This document shows, in pieces, positions 25,761-34,468 of a stretch of DNA of 64,000 bases. Numbering within the stretch: the first letter of the stretch is position 1; every line of letters starts with the position of its first letter. A program made the translations under genes and the position numbers. The notes beneath the pieces were generated by a model. That model was not told the DNA's origin, did no database searches, and saw only the letters and a program-made list of their open reading frames with translations. The DNA comes from Nitrososphaerota archaeon. Its GTDB lineage: Archaea; Thermoproteota; Nitrososphaeria; Nitrososphaerales; Gagatemarchaeaceae. The DNA is taken from NCBI GenBank assembly GCA_027887045.1, contig JAPCJH010000002.1:384723-448722 (forward strand), given 5' to 3'.

Positions 25761-26384
25761 CTACTTCTTGAGCGATTGTAGCAAGGCCCTTGCCTGCTCC
25801 TCGGTTAGCTGCTTTGTGTTGATGGGGGAACCAGGCTGCTGCAATCGTCCGCCCTCCCGAAGCGAACCTGTGTCGATGGGGACGAATCCTATGTCTTCTA
25901 TCAGCCCCGAAACGATGCGTTTGGCATCCACGTCGTCTCCGGCGACGAAGATTGTCAAGCGGTCCTTTCCCGATTTGAAGGCTTTTGACTGCAGGTCATT
26001 GAACCCCATAGTATTGAATGCCTTCACAAGCCGTGCGCCTGGAAGAAGTTTGGCCACTTCCTCGCTCGATGTCGTCTCGCCGAGGTCTATGATCGTCCCA
26101 AATGCAGAGTAGGGATTCATCGCATCTATGACGACCTTCCCCTTGAACAGGTCTGGTGGGGGCAGGTCCTCCTTCTTTCGCCAGGGGATCGCAAGAACCA
26201 CTACGTCACCGAATCTCACCGCCTCTTCGAGAGTTCCCGCTTGGGCACCATTTCCTGATTCCTTCAGGAGCATTTCAAGGTCTTTGGGATGTCTGGACCC
26301 GTAGAAGATCACGTGCCATGCTTTTGCCAAGTGTTTCCCTAGGGTGCCGCCGATGTGCCCCGTACCAAGAATTCCGATCTTCAA
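25761..26384 (-). CDS. NADP-dependent F420 reductase-like dinucleotide-binding protein
   Basis: 207 residues. The N-terminus MKIGILGTGHIGGTLGKHLAKAWHVIFYGSR is the Rossmann motif GxGxxG of the NADPH:F420 reductase (Fno/NpdG) family; VVVLAIPWRK and DAMNPY follow, as in that family, and TFNTMGF-like VKAFNTMGFNDLQS is conserved. It would exchange hydride between F420 and NADP, matching the two LLM-type F420 enzymes in this window, though related proteins reduce other substrates. Length fits (about 210). Confidence 0.8.
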   Translation of the reverse strand: MKIGILGTGHIGGTLGKHLAKAWHVIFYGSRHPKDLEMLLKESGNGAQAGTLEEAVRFGDVVVLAIPWRKKEDLPPPDLFKGKVVIDAMNPYSAFGTIIDLGETTSSEEVAKLLPGARLVKAFNTMGFNDLQSKAFKSGKDRLTIFVAGDDVDAKRIVSGLIEDIGFVPIDTGSLREGGRLQQPGSPINTKQLTEEQARALLQSLKK

Positions 26385-26420
26385 TTCCGGGCCATCCTGG
26401 ATTACTCTATGCTTAACGGT

Positions 26421-27164
26421 TTAGCTTTCCTTCCAACGAGCTTTCTTTGCCGTCACGAAGAACAGAACAATCGTAAGGCCTGAGAGGATCAACCAGTCAG
26501 CGGCGACCAGGAATCCGGGGAGAGTCAGGTATCCCGTGGCGTTTTGGACAATCTCTGCGACGTAGGTGGTCGGCGAAAGGTAGGCAAGATAAGCGTAAGG
26601 AAGAGGGATGTAGGTTATCGGATAGTACACCGGTGTTATGGTCGTAAAGAGCAACGAAAGCAGTCTCGAAAACGCAAAGCTCTGAACTATGTCGCTCGAG
26701 AAGGTCGAGAACATGAAACCTATCACCACGGAGGTGAGGAACATGAGAAGCAGAGCGCCAGTTAATTCGGCCGCCTGAAACAGGTTCGGTTGGATGTAGA
26801 TCCCCACAAGCGAAATCAGTATGACAAGGGCGGGTAGGGTGTAGACAATCTCAGAGACGGCCATTCCTAGTACGTAGATCTGTGGTGACGCTGGCGAGCT
26901 GACCAACATGTCTTGGAGTTTGAAGTCGTTCTTCAGGTGTGACAGGTCGCCCTGGAGCGCCGTCCCGCTCGAGAACATGCTCATAATCAGACCGCCCTCG
27001 ATAGCCTGCCCGATCAGCGCCCCGCGGCTCACGAACGCTATTACGACGAGGAACGAAAGCGGCGAGAGGACCGTCGTTATGAGCACGATGGGATAATTCT
27101 TCATTTCGTAAACTGCGTTCACGAGGATCGCCGCGATAAGCTGGCTTGACACTCGCCTTTTCAA
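26421..27164 (-). CDS. ABC-2 type transporter, permease
   Basis: 247 residues with six hydrophobic helices (e.g. VLITTVLSPLSFLVVIAFVSRG, EIVYTLPALVILISLVGIY, LLLMFLTSVVIGFMFSTF), the normal ABC-2 size. It pairs with the ATPase upstream, whose stop overlaps its ATG by four bases. Likely exports a lipid, drug or polysaccharide precursor; the substrate is unknown. Confidence 0.88.
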   Translation of the reverse strand: MKRRVSSQLIAAILVNAVYEMKNYPIVLITTVLSPLSFLVVIAFVSRGALIGQAIEGGLIMSMFSSGTALQGDLSHLKNDFKLQDMLVSSPASPQIYVLGMAVSEIVYTLPALVILISLVGIYIQPNLFQAAELTGALLLMFLTSVVIGFMFSTFSSDIVQSFAFSRLLSLLFTTITPVYYPITYIPLPYAYLAYLSPTTYVAEIVQNATGYLTLPGFLVAADWLILSGLTIVLFFVTAKKARWKES

Positions 27165-28081
27165 TTTGAATCCCCGTCCGTGGCGCTTTCGCTATCGAGC
27201 TGCAGGAAGATGTCGTCGAGCGTGACAGGGCTCACCGAGAACCTCACCCCGCTTTCGGAGAGCTTCCTGGCGATGCTGAACGCTTCTTCTTCGCCGGTCA
27301 GGACTTGGGTCTCTCCGTTCTTGCCCGTCATGATCTCACCCTCAACGACCTTGGGAGGCTGAACATTCGGGGGTAGTTTGACGCTGTACTGATACCTGAT
27401 CGTGCCTCTCAAGGAATCGAGCGACCCCGAAGCTGCAAGCTTGCCTTCCTTCAATATCCCAATCCTGTCGGCCAGTTGCTCGGCTTCCTCAAGATAGTGT
27501 GTGGTCAGAAATATGAATCGGTCCTTGCCGAGCTCTCGCAATATCTCCCAGAATTCCCTTCTCGAGATCGGGTCCAACCCCGTGGTGGGCTCGTCAAGGA
27601 AGATCACTTCAGATTCAGAAGCGAGCACGGTTGCGGCTAAGACCTTCCTCTTCGTTCCGCCCGAGAGCGTCCGGTTCAGCTTGTCCCCGTATTTTGCGAT
27701 CCCCAATCTCGCGAGAGAATCGGCGGCCCTGTTCTTCGCCTCGCCGTAACCGAATCCCCTCCATAAGAGATAGGATAGGACGGTCTGCTTCGGGGTCATC
27801 CAGGCTATCGTCCTCGCTTCCTGTGGGACGATCGCGATCTTTTCCCGCAGCTTCTTGTCCTCCTTCACGACATCGATTCCGTTTATCCAGGCGCGTCCAG
27901 AGGTAGGCTCGACCTCCGTTGCGAGAATCCGGATGAGAGTCGTCTTACCGGCCCCGTTCCTCCCGATAAGCGCAAAGATGCCACTCGAAGGAACCGAGAG
28001 GCTAACCGAATCCAAGGCCATTGTGTCTCCGTAGCGCTTGGTCAGCCCTTCACAGACTAATTCGCCCACTTGGGTGACCAC
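27161..28081 (-). CDS. ABC transporter ATP-binding protein (DrrA/CcmA type)
   Basis: 306 residues. Walker A GRNGAGKTT at about 39-47, Q-loop IVPQEARTI, signature LSGGTKRK, Walker B EVIFLDEPTTGLDP and switch His in LTTHYLEEAEQLAD are all intact. The C-terminal 80 residues form the extra domain usual in DrrA-type exporters. It forms an exporter with the overlapping permease. GTG 28081 lies about 30 bases after TATA GTTAAAATAG at 28107-28116. Confidence 0.92.
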   Translation of the reverse strand: MVTQVGELVCEGLTKRYGDTMALDSVSLSVPSSGIFALIGRNGAGKTTLIRILATEVEPTSGRAWINGIDVVKEDKKLREKIAIVPQEARTIAWMTPKQTVLSYLLWRGFGYGEAKNRAADSLARLGIAKYGDKLNRTLSGGTKRKVLAATVLASESEVIFLDEPTTGLDPISRREFWEILRELGKDRFIFLTTHYLEEAEQLADRIGILKEGKLAASGSLDSLRGTIRYQYSVKLPPNVQPPKVVEGEIMTGKNGETQVLTGEEEAFSIARKLSESGVRFSVSPVTLDDIFLQLDSESATDGDSN

Positions 28082-28106
28082 TGAATCTTGACGAAGTTGT
28101 TTCGCG

Positions 28107-28116
28107 CTATTTTAAC
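28107..28116 (-). promoter_or_regulatory. TATA box of the ABC-2 exporter operon
   Basis: GTTAAAATAG on the minus strand, 26-35 bases before GTG 28081. Confidence 0.55.
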
Positions 28117-28195
28117 CGCGTGACCCCCAATCCATGGAATGACAGCCTTTCAAATCCTCACTAACGGAACAATGTATGACTCCGAGGTTCAGCCC

Positions 28196-28203
28196 TTAAA
28201 TAA
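28196..28203 (+). promoter_or_regulatory. TATA box of the zinc-ribbon gene
   Basis: TTAAATAA, 22-29 bases before GTG 28225. Confidence 0.6.
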
Positions 28204-28224
28204 CACGGAAGAGAACTAATCCAC

Positions 28225-28518
28225 GTGTCTGAAGTTCGGACTTTCTTCCGTCACTGTCCTGCATGCGGCCGCAGATTCCAGATTAGGTTAGTGACAAAGA
28301 AGCTGGTAAATCTGGAGAGGGAGACAACAAAGATGACGACCGTCATCCCGGTTGGTCCGTACTTGTCCCGCGGTGCGGGGGCACCTCTGGTTCCGCTCGT
28401 CCTCGAAGAAAATCTACCGGTCACCGTGGACATTGAAGAATTCCAGTATACTTACAAGTGCAAGGCTTGCGGCCATGAATGGAACGAGAAACACGTCGAA
28501 GAAAAGAAAGAGGCCTGA
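28225..28518 (+). CDS. Zinc-ribbon protein
   Basis: 97 residues, GTG start supported by the TATA at 28196-28203. Two CPACG/CKACG pairs (about 10-14 and 81-85) make a four-Cys zinc ribbon with a long insert between. The second is followed by HEWNEKHVEEKKEA. It could be a nucleic-acid or ubiquitin-like partner; no function known. Confidence 0.7.
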   Translation: MSEVRTFFRHCPACGRRFQIRLVTKKLVNLERETTKMTTVIPVGPYLSRGAGAPLVPLVLEENLPVTVDIEEFQYTYKCKACGHEWNEKHVEEKKEA

Positions 28519-28587
28519 CCTGACGCTTTCTAAGGCCGTCAACTGACCTCAGCGTCTGAACCATGTAACCTGGAAGCTTCTGCTGGT

Positions 28588-29691
28588 CTAAGCGCCCGCA
28601 ACATCAGCAACAATGTAGTTCCGAAGCACTCCTATGTTCTCGATTTCCGACTCGAGCACGTCACCCGGTTTGAGGAAATACTTCTCCGGTTCCTTTCTGA
28701 ACGCGGCTACACCTGAAATGGTACCTGTGGTGATGATGTCGCCAGGGTACAGCGTGACCCAAGAGTAGTGCGCGACGATTTCGGGAATCGGAACAGAAAG
28801 GTGATTCGTGTTGCTGACCTGGCGAGGGTCTCCGTTGACCCGACACTCGATCTTGAGGTTGTTGACGTCCCCGATATCTTCCTTCGGAACGAAGCATGGA
28901 CCAAAGAGCGCGAACGTATCCAGATTCTTTCCAAAGTTCAACAAGCCCGACTTCATCTCCTCTCTCTGAATGTCGCGGGCTGTGATGTCGTTGAATATCG
29001 TGTAACCTGCGATCGCCTCAGGCGCGCTCTTCTTCGTGAGAAGTTTGGATTTCTTCCCGATGACGATTGCCAGCTCAATTTCGTGATCGAGCATTTTCGT
29101 GTATCTTGGTAAGACGACCTGAGCTCCCTGGCCGACCACCGCGGTCGGGCTCTTGAGAAATGAGATCCAATGGGGCATGGGGAACTCCCAGCCGGACTCT
29201 GAGCCTTCCTTTGCGTGTTCGCGGAAATTGCCCGCGGTGTGTATTATCTTGCCCGGGCGTGGCACGGGTGCCAAAATCTTCAATTCGGAACTCTTGAAGA
29301 CTGCCTGTTCTTCGTTTGCGCCTCGGAGTTTAGACGCTCCATACTCGTCGGCAAACTCATGCGCCTCTTGCGCTGCCCGCATAGACCTCTTTCCTCCCCT
29401 CAAGAACTCGATCATATCCGGAGGGACTAGGCCGTCAGCGAGTCGTTGGGGATAATCGTCGCCTTGATTCCTCAACATCCGCGCGTAGGCAAAGTTTGCG
29501 TCGACCACGGTCCCCCCGTCCCACAGGAATCCCAGCCTTTCGCGATGGTAGTGAGGCTCCTCGAATGTTACTAGCTTCAAGCGGGGAAATGAACCATTCC
29601 GAGCGCTAAAAGTCTTCTTACGGATTACTCCAACTGAAACTTTCGAATCAACCCTTCGTTTGGAGACTCTTGCGCCTCTCAAGGAAGCCAC
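28588..29691 (-). CDS. Fumarylacetoacetate-hydrolase-family enzyme
   Basis: 367 residues. The FAH fold is seen from GKIIHTAGNFREHAKE, the metal-binding YTKMLDHEIELAIVIGK (Glu, Glu), FNDITARDIQ (Asp), and the FALFGPCFV and TTGTISGVAA segments. Such enzymes hydrolyse C-C bonds of acylpyruvates or hydrate/decarboxylate catechol-cleavage products. The annotated ATG overlaps the enoyl-CoA hydratase gene by 44 bases; residues 1-33 look atypical, so the true start is probably internal. It is the last gene of the operon 31703-28588 with the hydratase and the lyase, fitting an aromatic or branched acid pathway. Confidence 0.88.
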   Translation of the reverse strand: MASLRGARVSKRRVDSKVSVGVIRKKTFSARNGSFPRLKLVTFEEPHYHRERLGFLWDGGTVVDANFAYARMLRNQGDDYPQRLADGLVPPDMIEFLRGGKRSMRAAQEAHEFADEYGASKLRGANEEQAVFKSSELKILAPVPRPGKIIHTAGNFREHAKEGSESGWEFPMPHWISFLKSPTAVVGQGAQVVLPRYTKMLDHEIELAIVIGKKSKLLTKKSAPEAIAGYTIFNDITARDIQREEMKSGLLNFGKNLDTFALFGPCFVPKEDIGDVNNLKIECRVNGDPRQVSNTNHLSVPIPEIVAHYSWVTLYPGDIITTGTISGVAAFRKEPEKYFLKPGDVLESEIENIGVLRNYIVADVAGA

Positions 29692-30427
29692 GAATGCGTT
29701 CTCTCGCTTCCTCGCTCGTTAACACCGCCGGATACATCCTGTTCTCTCTGTCGAGACCTTCGCGTAGTTCCATGTAGAATGTCTCGTTGATTGCCTCTTT
29801 GGCGACACGCAGGCTGAGGGGGCTCTTGAGCACGATTCTTTCGCATAATTGCGTAACTTCCTCCCACAGGCTTTCCTTCGGGACAACCCGATTGACCAGT
29901 CGCAACTCCAAGGCCTCCTGCGCGGAGATCAGGCTTCCGGTGAAGATCATTTCCTTGGCCTTTCTTATTCCAACCAGACGTGGCAATCTTTGAGACCCAC
30001 CTCCTCCCGGAATCAAACCCACGTTCAACTCCGTCAGCCCGAATTTCGCTTCGGGGCTAGCGAGGACTATGTCGAGAGCGAGAAGGAGCTCCAATCCGCC
30101 CCCGACGGCCAAGCCTTCCACAACACCGATGGTTGGCTTCGGATAACTCTCTACGTAATCGAGGATAGATCGAACAAATTTTGTGTACGCTTTTGCTTCC
30201 GTCTTGTTTAGCTTGAGAAGATGATTGAGGTCAGCCCCCGCACTGAACACCTCTCCTCGCGCGGAAACTACGACGCACCTGGTGCCGTCATTCTTTCGAT
30301 GGTCCTTCAGCGCGCGCAGGATGTCCTTTCTTGTCTGGACATCGAGTAGGTTCAGCGTTTTTGGTCTGTTTAGAGTGAGGAAAAGGACTCGGTCCTTGAC
30401 CTCGGCGAGGACGTTCTGCTCTGACAT
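29648..30427 (-). CDS. Enoyl-CoA hydratase/isomerase
   Basis: 259 residues, normal crotonase length. The oxyanion-hole segment EGLAVGGGLELLLALDIVLAS and the acidic FGLTELNVGLIPGGGGSQRLPRLVG, each with a Glu where catalytic Glu residues sit in hydratases, suggest hydration of an enoyl-CoA. It lies 16 bases after the DRE-TIM lyase gene and overlaps the FAH-family gene, so the three form one operon. Confidence 0.92.
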   Translation of the reverse strand: MSEQNVLAEVKDRVLFLTLNRPKTLNLLDVQTRKDILRALKDHRKNDGTRCVVVSARGEVFSAGADLNHLLKLNKTEAKAYTKFVRSILDYVESYPKPTIGVVEGLAVGGGLELLLALDIVLASPEAKFGLTELNVGLIPGGGGSQRLPRLVGIRKAKEMIFTGSLISAQEALELRLVNRVVPKESLWEEVTQLCERIVLKSPLSLRVAKEAINETFYMELREGLDRENRMYPAVLTSEEARERIRGFLERRKSLQTKG

Positions 30428-30443
30428 CGGAGTTCACCGCGGA

Positions 30444-31703
30444 CTAAGGGGAACCCGCGACCAATACCGAGTTGACTATCTTCTTGAATTCGTCGTCGTT
30501 TACATTCAACTTGATCTCCTCAGATTTTCTCTTGACTTCTGCCAGGATTCGCTCGATCTGCTGCTTGTCTGCCTTCAATCCGAGCTCCTTGAGCTTCCAT
30601 TCAACCGAGTGGGAACCAGACTTCTTGCCCAGGAATACCCCGTATTTGTTCCCAACTATTGCAGGCTCGTATGCTTCCGAGCCAAGATTGTATTTCATCC
30701 AACCCGCGATCGATATCCCAGCCTCTCTTGTGAACACTCGCTCACCCACAACAGCCTTGTTTGGTGCCAGAGGAAATCGAGTGTGTTTCTGGACGAGTGA
30801 AGAGAGTTCCTTGAACTTCGAGAATCGCAGGTTTACGGGCTGCCCATAGAGGTACTTCAGCGTCATCGCAACCTCTTCAAAACTCGCGTTTCCGCTTCTC
30901 TCCCCTATTCCGTTGACCGATACGTGAACGGCCGAGGCGCCATTCTGCAACCCGCTTACCGCCGTGGCGACCGCGAGCCCGAAATCGTTGTGCGTGTGCA
31001 CCTCGAGAGGTTCCTTGACTATTGCTCTTATTGAGCGGACGAGCTTCCCAAAACCTTCTGGCGTCGCGCACCCGAATGTGTCGACGATGGCGAAGGCGTC
31101 AGGGTGAGCTTGTTCAGAGATTGTCTTGAGGATTTTCTGCAGGAAGACGGGGTCCGCCCTCGTCCCGTCCACCCCAAAGAAGGCGGTCCATAGCCCGTGC
31201 TGTTTCGCGTACCCGATGGCATCTACCGCCTTTTCGATGACCTGATCGTTTGTCCAGCCAAACTGCTTCAGCTTTGGGATCCCGACCGGTCCTTCACAGA
31301 TTATTCCTTCGACATCGCATTTCAAGGCGGCGTCGATGTCATCTCTCACAAGCCTCGAGAAGGAGATGATCTTGGCACTCAATCCCAAGTGAGCGATCTC
31401 CTTCACCGCTTCGAAGTCCTCTTGAGAAACGACCGGCATGCCCGCCTCAATCCTTTGGACCCCCACCTCGTCCAGTTTCTTCGCGATTTCGACTTTCTCG
31501 TTCTTCCGCAAGACTATACCTGGCGTTTGCTCGCCGTCTCTTAGTGTGACGTCGTGAAACACAACCTCTGAAGGAAAACGAAACTTCGCGGTCACTTCGC
31601 GGTCGAAGTTGAAATGGCTGACCCAGTAGTCTTTTCCGACCCAGTCTCCGCTCTCGAGGTTTTCGCCTTCAAAAGAGAAACTGCGCTTTGTTTCAAGTTG
31701 CAT
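30444..31703 (-). CDS. DRE-TIM metallolyase (isopropylmalate/homocitrate synthase-like)
   Basis: 419 residues. TIM-barrel metal motif VTLRDGEQTPG, the HTHNDFGLA metal-ligand motif and VNGIGERSGNAS are those of the HMG-CoA lyase / LeuA family. The C-terminus lacks the LeuA regulatory ACT-like domain, so it resembles homocitrate, citramalate or Re-citrate synthases or a related aldolase. With a crotonase and an FAH-family enzyme downstream, a catabolic aldol-type step is as likely as biosynthesis. ATG 31703. Confidence 0.82.
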   Translation of the reverse strand: MQLETKRSFSFEGENLESGDWVGKDYWVSHFNFDREVTAKFRFPSEVVFHDVTLRDGEQTPGIVLRKNEKVEIAKKLDEVGVQRIEAGMPVVSQEDFEAVKEIAHLGLSAKIISFSRLVRDDIDAALKCDVEGIICEGPVGIPKLKQFGWTNDQVIEKAVDAIGYAKQHGLWTAFFGVDGTRADPVFLQKILKTISEQAHPDAFAIVDTFGCATPEGFGKLVRSIRAIVKEPLEVHTHNDFGLAVATAVSGLQNGASAVHVSVNGIGERSGNASFEEVAMTLKYLYGQPVNLRFSKFKELSSLVQKHTRFPLAPNKAVVGERVFTREAGISIAGWMKYNLGSEAYEPAIVGNKYGVFLGKKSGSHSVEWKLKELGLKADKQQIERILAEVKRKSEEIKLNVNDDEFKKIVNSVLVAGSP

Positions 31704-31786
31704 TTCGAATGAGGAGACTTTCTCCCACGGGCGTGAAAAACCTTTCGAAGATTGGTTTGGGTTGATCTATTGAACTTCAATAATTC

Positions 31787-31794
31787 CTATATAT
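31787..31794 (+). promoter_or_regulatory. TATA box of the flavin-oxidase operon
   Basis: CTATATAT, centred 37 bases before GTG 31827, implying transcription start near 31816. Confidence 0.55.
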
Positions 31795-31826
31795 CGTCAG
31801 GTCAGGAAGAAGAAAAAAGAGTTTCA

Positions 31827-33224
31827 GTGGAAACACGGGTTTCGAACCTCGACGGCCGAACGATCGCCGAGACTGTGATTCAGGACTTCAAGTCAAACCT
31901 GCGAGGGCCTTTGCTCCGACCGGGGACTCCGGGATACGAGGATGCGCGAAGAATTTGGAACGCGAACATCGAAAAGCATCCGGCCTTCATCGCAAAGTGC
32001 ACGGGTGTCGCCGACATCGTGCACTCAGTCAAATTCGCCAGGGAAAACAACCTGCTCGTCTCCATCAAGGGCGGGGGCCACAGCATCCCGGGACTTGGCC
32101 TCTGTGACGGCGGGTTGACCATTGACCTCAGTAGCCTCAAGGAAGTGAGGGTCGATCCTGAAGAGAAGACGGCTCGCGCAGGCGCGGGAGTAACCTGGGG
32201 CGAGTATGACCATGAAACTCAGTTCTACGGCCTCGCATCGACCGGCGGAGAGATCTCCACGACCGGAATCTCTGGGCTTACACTGGGGGGAGGGAACGGG
32301 TGGCTCAACGGCATGTTTGGCACAAGCTGTGACAACCTAGTGGCGGCGGACGTTGTCACAGCCGACGGAGCTTTTCATAGCGTTGACCAGGACCATGAGA
32401 AAGACCTGTTCTGGGGGTTGAGGGGCGGCGGCGGAAACTTCGGCGTCGTCAGCTCCCTGAAATACAAAATTCATCCCATAGGAAAGGTGCTAGGCGGTTT
32501 CGTCGGTTGGAATCTTGATATGACAAGGGAGGTCATGGAGTTTCTAGGAGATTTCGTGAGAGAACTGCCGGACGAGGTAGGAAAGATCGGTGTGGAGGTC
32601 ATAGCCTCGAGGGAGGGAGTGCCCATGGTCATCATAAGACCGGGATATTTCGGGCCGACCGAGGAGGGGGAAAGGCTCCTGGGGCCAATCCGGAGATTAG
32701 GCAAGCCGCGCTATGATACCCTGAGGGCCATGAGCTACGAAGCGCTTCAGAGTTCGAGAGATCCCTATTGGCCGTGGGGGAGGCACAACTATTTCAAATC
32801 GGGATTCGTCGAGGACCTGACGGACGACGTCATCGAGACCTTCTGCGCGCACACCAGAAACGTCCCATCGCAATATTCACAGATCGCGGTGGAGTACTAT
32901 CATGGTGCTTACTCGCGCGTAAAGTCGGGTGAGACGGCGTATCCGCATCGAGTGACCGGATGGAATCTCGCGATCGGCGGCTCATGGTTAGATGGATCCG
33001 CGAGCGAGAGGAACATCAGCTGGGTACGAGCTTTCTGGAAAGACATAGAGCCGTTGATGTCGGGCGGGGTCTACGTCAATTTCATGAGTGCCGGTGAGGA
33101 CGACCGAATCAAGGTTGCATACGGGAAGAACTACGACAGACTGGTCTCGGTCAAGAACCGATATGACCCGACGAATCTCTTCAAGGTCAACGAGAACATC
33201 AAGCCCGACGTCGCATCACAATGA
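31827..33224 (+). CDS. FAD-linked oxidase, BBE-like (6-hydroxynicotine-oxidase type)
   Basis: 465 residues from GTG 31827; the frame extends to 31752 but the TATA at 31787-31794 places the transcript start later. PCMH-type FAD domain: SIKGGGHSIPGLGLCDGG, with the His that usually carries covalent FAD, and GISGLTLGGGNGWLNGMFGTSCDNLVAADVVTADG. The second covalent Cys of the bicovalent group is not evident at the usual place. The C-terminal BBE tail ends with YGKNYDRLVSVKNRYDPTNLF. Oxidation of an amine, alcohol or N-heterocycle is inferred. Its stop overlaps the next gene by four bases. Confidence 0.87.
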   Translation: METRVSNLDGRTIAETVIQDFKSNLRGPLLRPGTPGYEDARRIWNANIEKHPAFIAKCTGVADIVHSVKFARENNLLVSIKGGGHSIPGLGLCDGGLTIDLSSLKEVRVDPEEKTARAGAGVTWGEYDHETQFYGLASTGGEISTTGISGLTLGGGNGWLNGMFGTSCDNLVAADVVTADGAFHSVDQDHEKDLFWGLRGGGGNFGVVSSLKYKIHPIGKVLGGFVGWNLDMTREVMEFLGDFVRELPDEVGKIGVEVIASREGVPMVIIRPGYFGPTEEGERLLGPIRRLGKPRYDTLRAMSYEALQSSRDPYWPWGRHNYFKSGFVEDLTDDVIETFCAHTRNVPSQYSQIAVEYYHGAYSRVKSGETAYPHRVTGWNLAIGGSWLDGSASERNISWVRAFWKDIEPLMSGGVYVNFMSAGEDDRIKVAYGKNYDRLVSVKNRYDPTNLFKVNENIKPDVASQ

Positions 33225-34468
33225 CGAACCGATTTGAATCCCTGGCGTGTGCAAACTGCGGCAGGGCCTACCCCGCAGACACACACTCCCGTTGTACGAG
33301 TTGCGGCGGCATCCTAGAGGGGCATTACAGGCTGGACGGGAGATTCCTAGACGACTTCCACCGGAGGAGCATTTGGGATTTTGCGGAATTTTTTCCGCCG
33401 GTAAAGAAAGAGAACGTCATATCGCTCGGGGAAGGGTGGACTCCGTACGTGGAGGCGCCCAACTTTGCCAAGAGGGTTGGCCTGCGACACATTTGGTGCA
33501 AGATTGAGGGATGCAATCCGACCGGTTCCTTCAAGGACAGAGCCGCCTCCCTAGGCCTCTCGTTGGCGAGTGAATGGAGAAAAAAGGGGGTCTTCACCGC
33601 GTCCGATGGGAACGCGGCGGCGGCTATCTCGGCCTATTCCGCGCGGGCGAGGATGAAGTGTCTCGTCCTCATTGCTGAAGATTCGCCCGCGCAAAAGCTC
33701 GCACAGATCATGATGTACTCGCCAATCCTGCTTCGAGTCAGGGGGCTCTACGAGTCTGTATCGAGTCTCGAGTCAGCCCTCGAACAGACCCAGGCGATTC
33801 TCCCCGATTGGCTGAACCACTTCATTTGGGCACCATTCAACCCTCTCTTGGTCGACCCCTACAAGACCCTAGCATATGAGATCGCTCTCAGCCAAAAGTT
33901 GCCGGACTGTATCTTCGTTCCCGTAGCGGGGGGAGAGCTCCTGTCAGGTCTGTACAGGGGTTTCCAAGAATTGCGCGAGATGGGACAAGTTGATAGGCTG
34001 CCGAGGCTCGTAGCCGTTCAGGGGGAGGGCGCAGACCCAACCGTGCAAGCGATTGAAAAAGGCCTTGACCAGGTGATGGAAACAGGTCCTCCCCGCACGG
34101 TTGCGGGAGCGCTTCGAGTGAATTTCGGGGCAGAACATTCGATCACAGCGGTTAGAAAGTCGGACGGATTCGGAATCTCCGTCTCAGATGAACAAATAAT
34201 GAAGGGCCAGATAGAAATCGCGCAGGACGAAGGGATATTCTGCGAAATCTCTTCCGCCGTGGCGCTCGCTGCGATATCGAAAGCCGTGGACCTTGGAAAG
34301 ATAGGTGGAGATGAGACCGTGGCGGCAATACTGACTGGAGCGGGTCTCAAGGACTACCCTGTGACCGCAGACGACATCTCTAATATCCCCCTCTCGGAAA
34401 ACGTCTCGTCGCTCTCAACAGCGTTGGAGAGAGTATTGGCTAGCGAGCTATTTGGGGGAGCAGCCTAG
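33221..34468 (+). CDS. Threonine-synthase-like PLP enzyme with N-terminal zinc ribbon
   Basis: 415 residues. A CxxC pair-pair zinc ribbon (CANCG, CTSCG; 10-28) precedes a fold-type II PLP domain with NPTGSFKDRAA (PLP Lys) and GNAAAAISAYSARARMKCLVL. It resembles archaeal threonine synthase (ThrC) but could act on another beta/gamma-substituted amino acid. Overlaps the oxidase stop by four bases, so the two are in one operon; it ends four bases into the convergent LivF gene. Confidence 0.85.
   Translation: MTNRFESLACANCGRAYPADTHSRCTSCGGILEGHYRLDGRFLDDFHRRSIWDFAEFFPPVKKENVISLGEGWTPYVEAPNFAKRVGLRHIWCKIEGCNPTGSFKDRAASLGLSLASEWRKKGVFTASDGNAAAAISAYSARARMKCLVLIAEDSPAQKLAQIMMYSPILLRVRGLYESVSSLESALEQTQAILPDWLNHFIWAPFNPLLVDPYKTLAYEIALSQKLPDCIFVPVAGGELLSGLYRGFQELREMGQVDRLPRLVAVQGEGADPTVQAIEKGLDQVMETGPPRTVAGALRVNFGAEHSITAVRKSDGFGISVSDEQIMKGQIEIAQDEGIFCEISSAVALAAISKAVDLGKIGGDETVAAILTGAGLKDYPVTADDISNIPLSENVSSLSTALERVLASELFGGAA

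Noticed and set aside
29648-29691. Long overlap of the FAH-family and enoyl-CoA hydratase genes as programmed coupling
   Set aside because: The first residues of the FAH protein look unrelated to the fold, so a later start is the simpler explanation.
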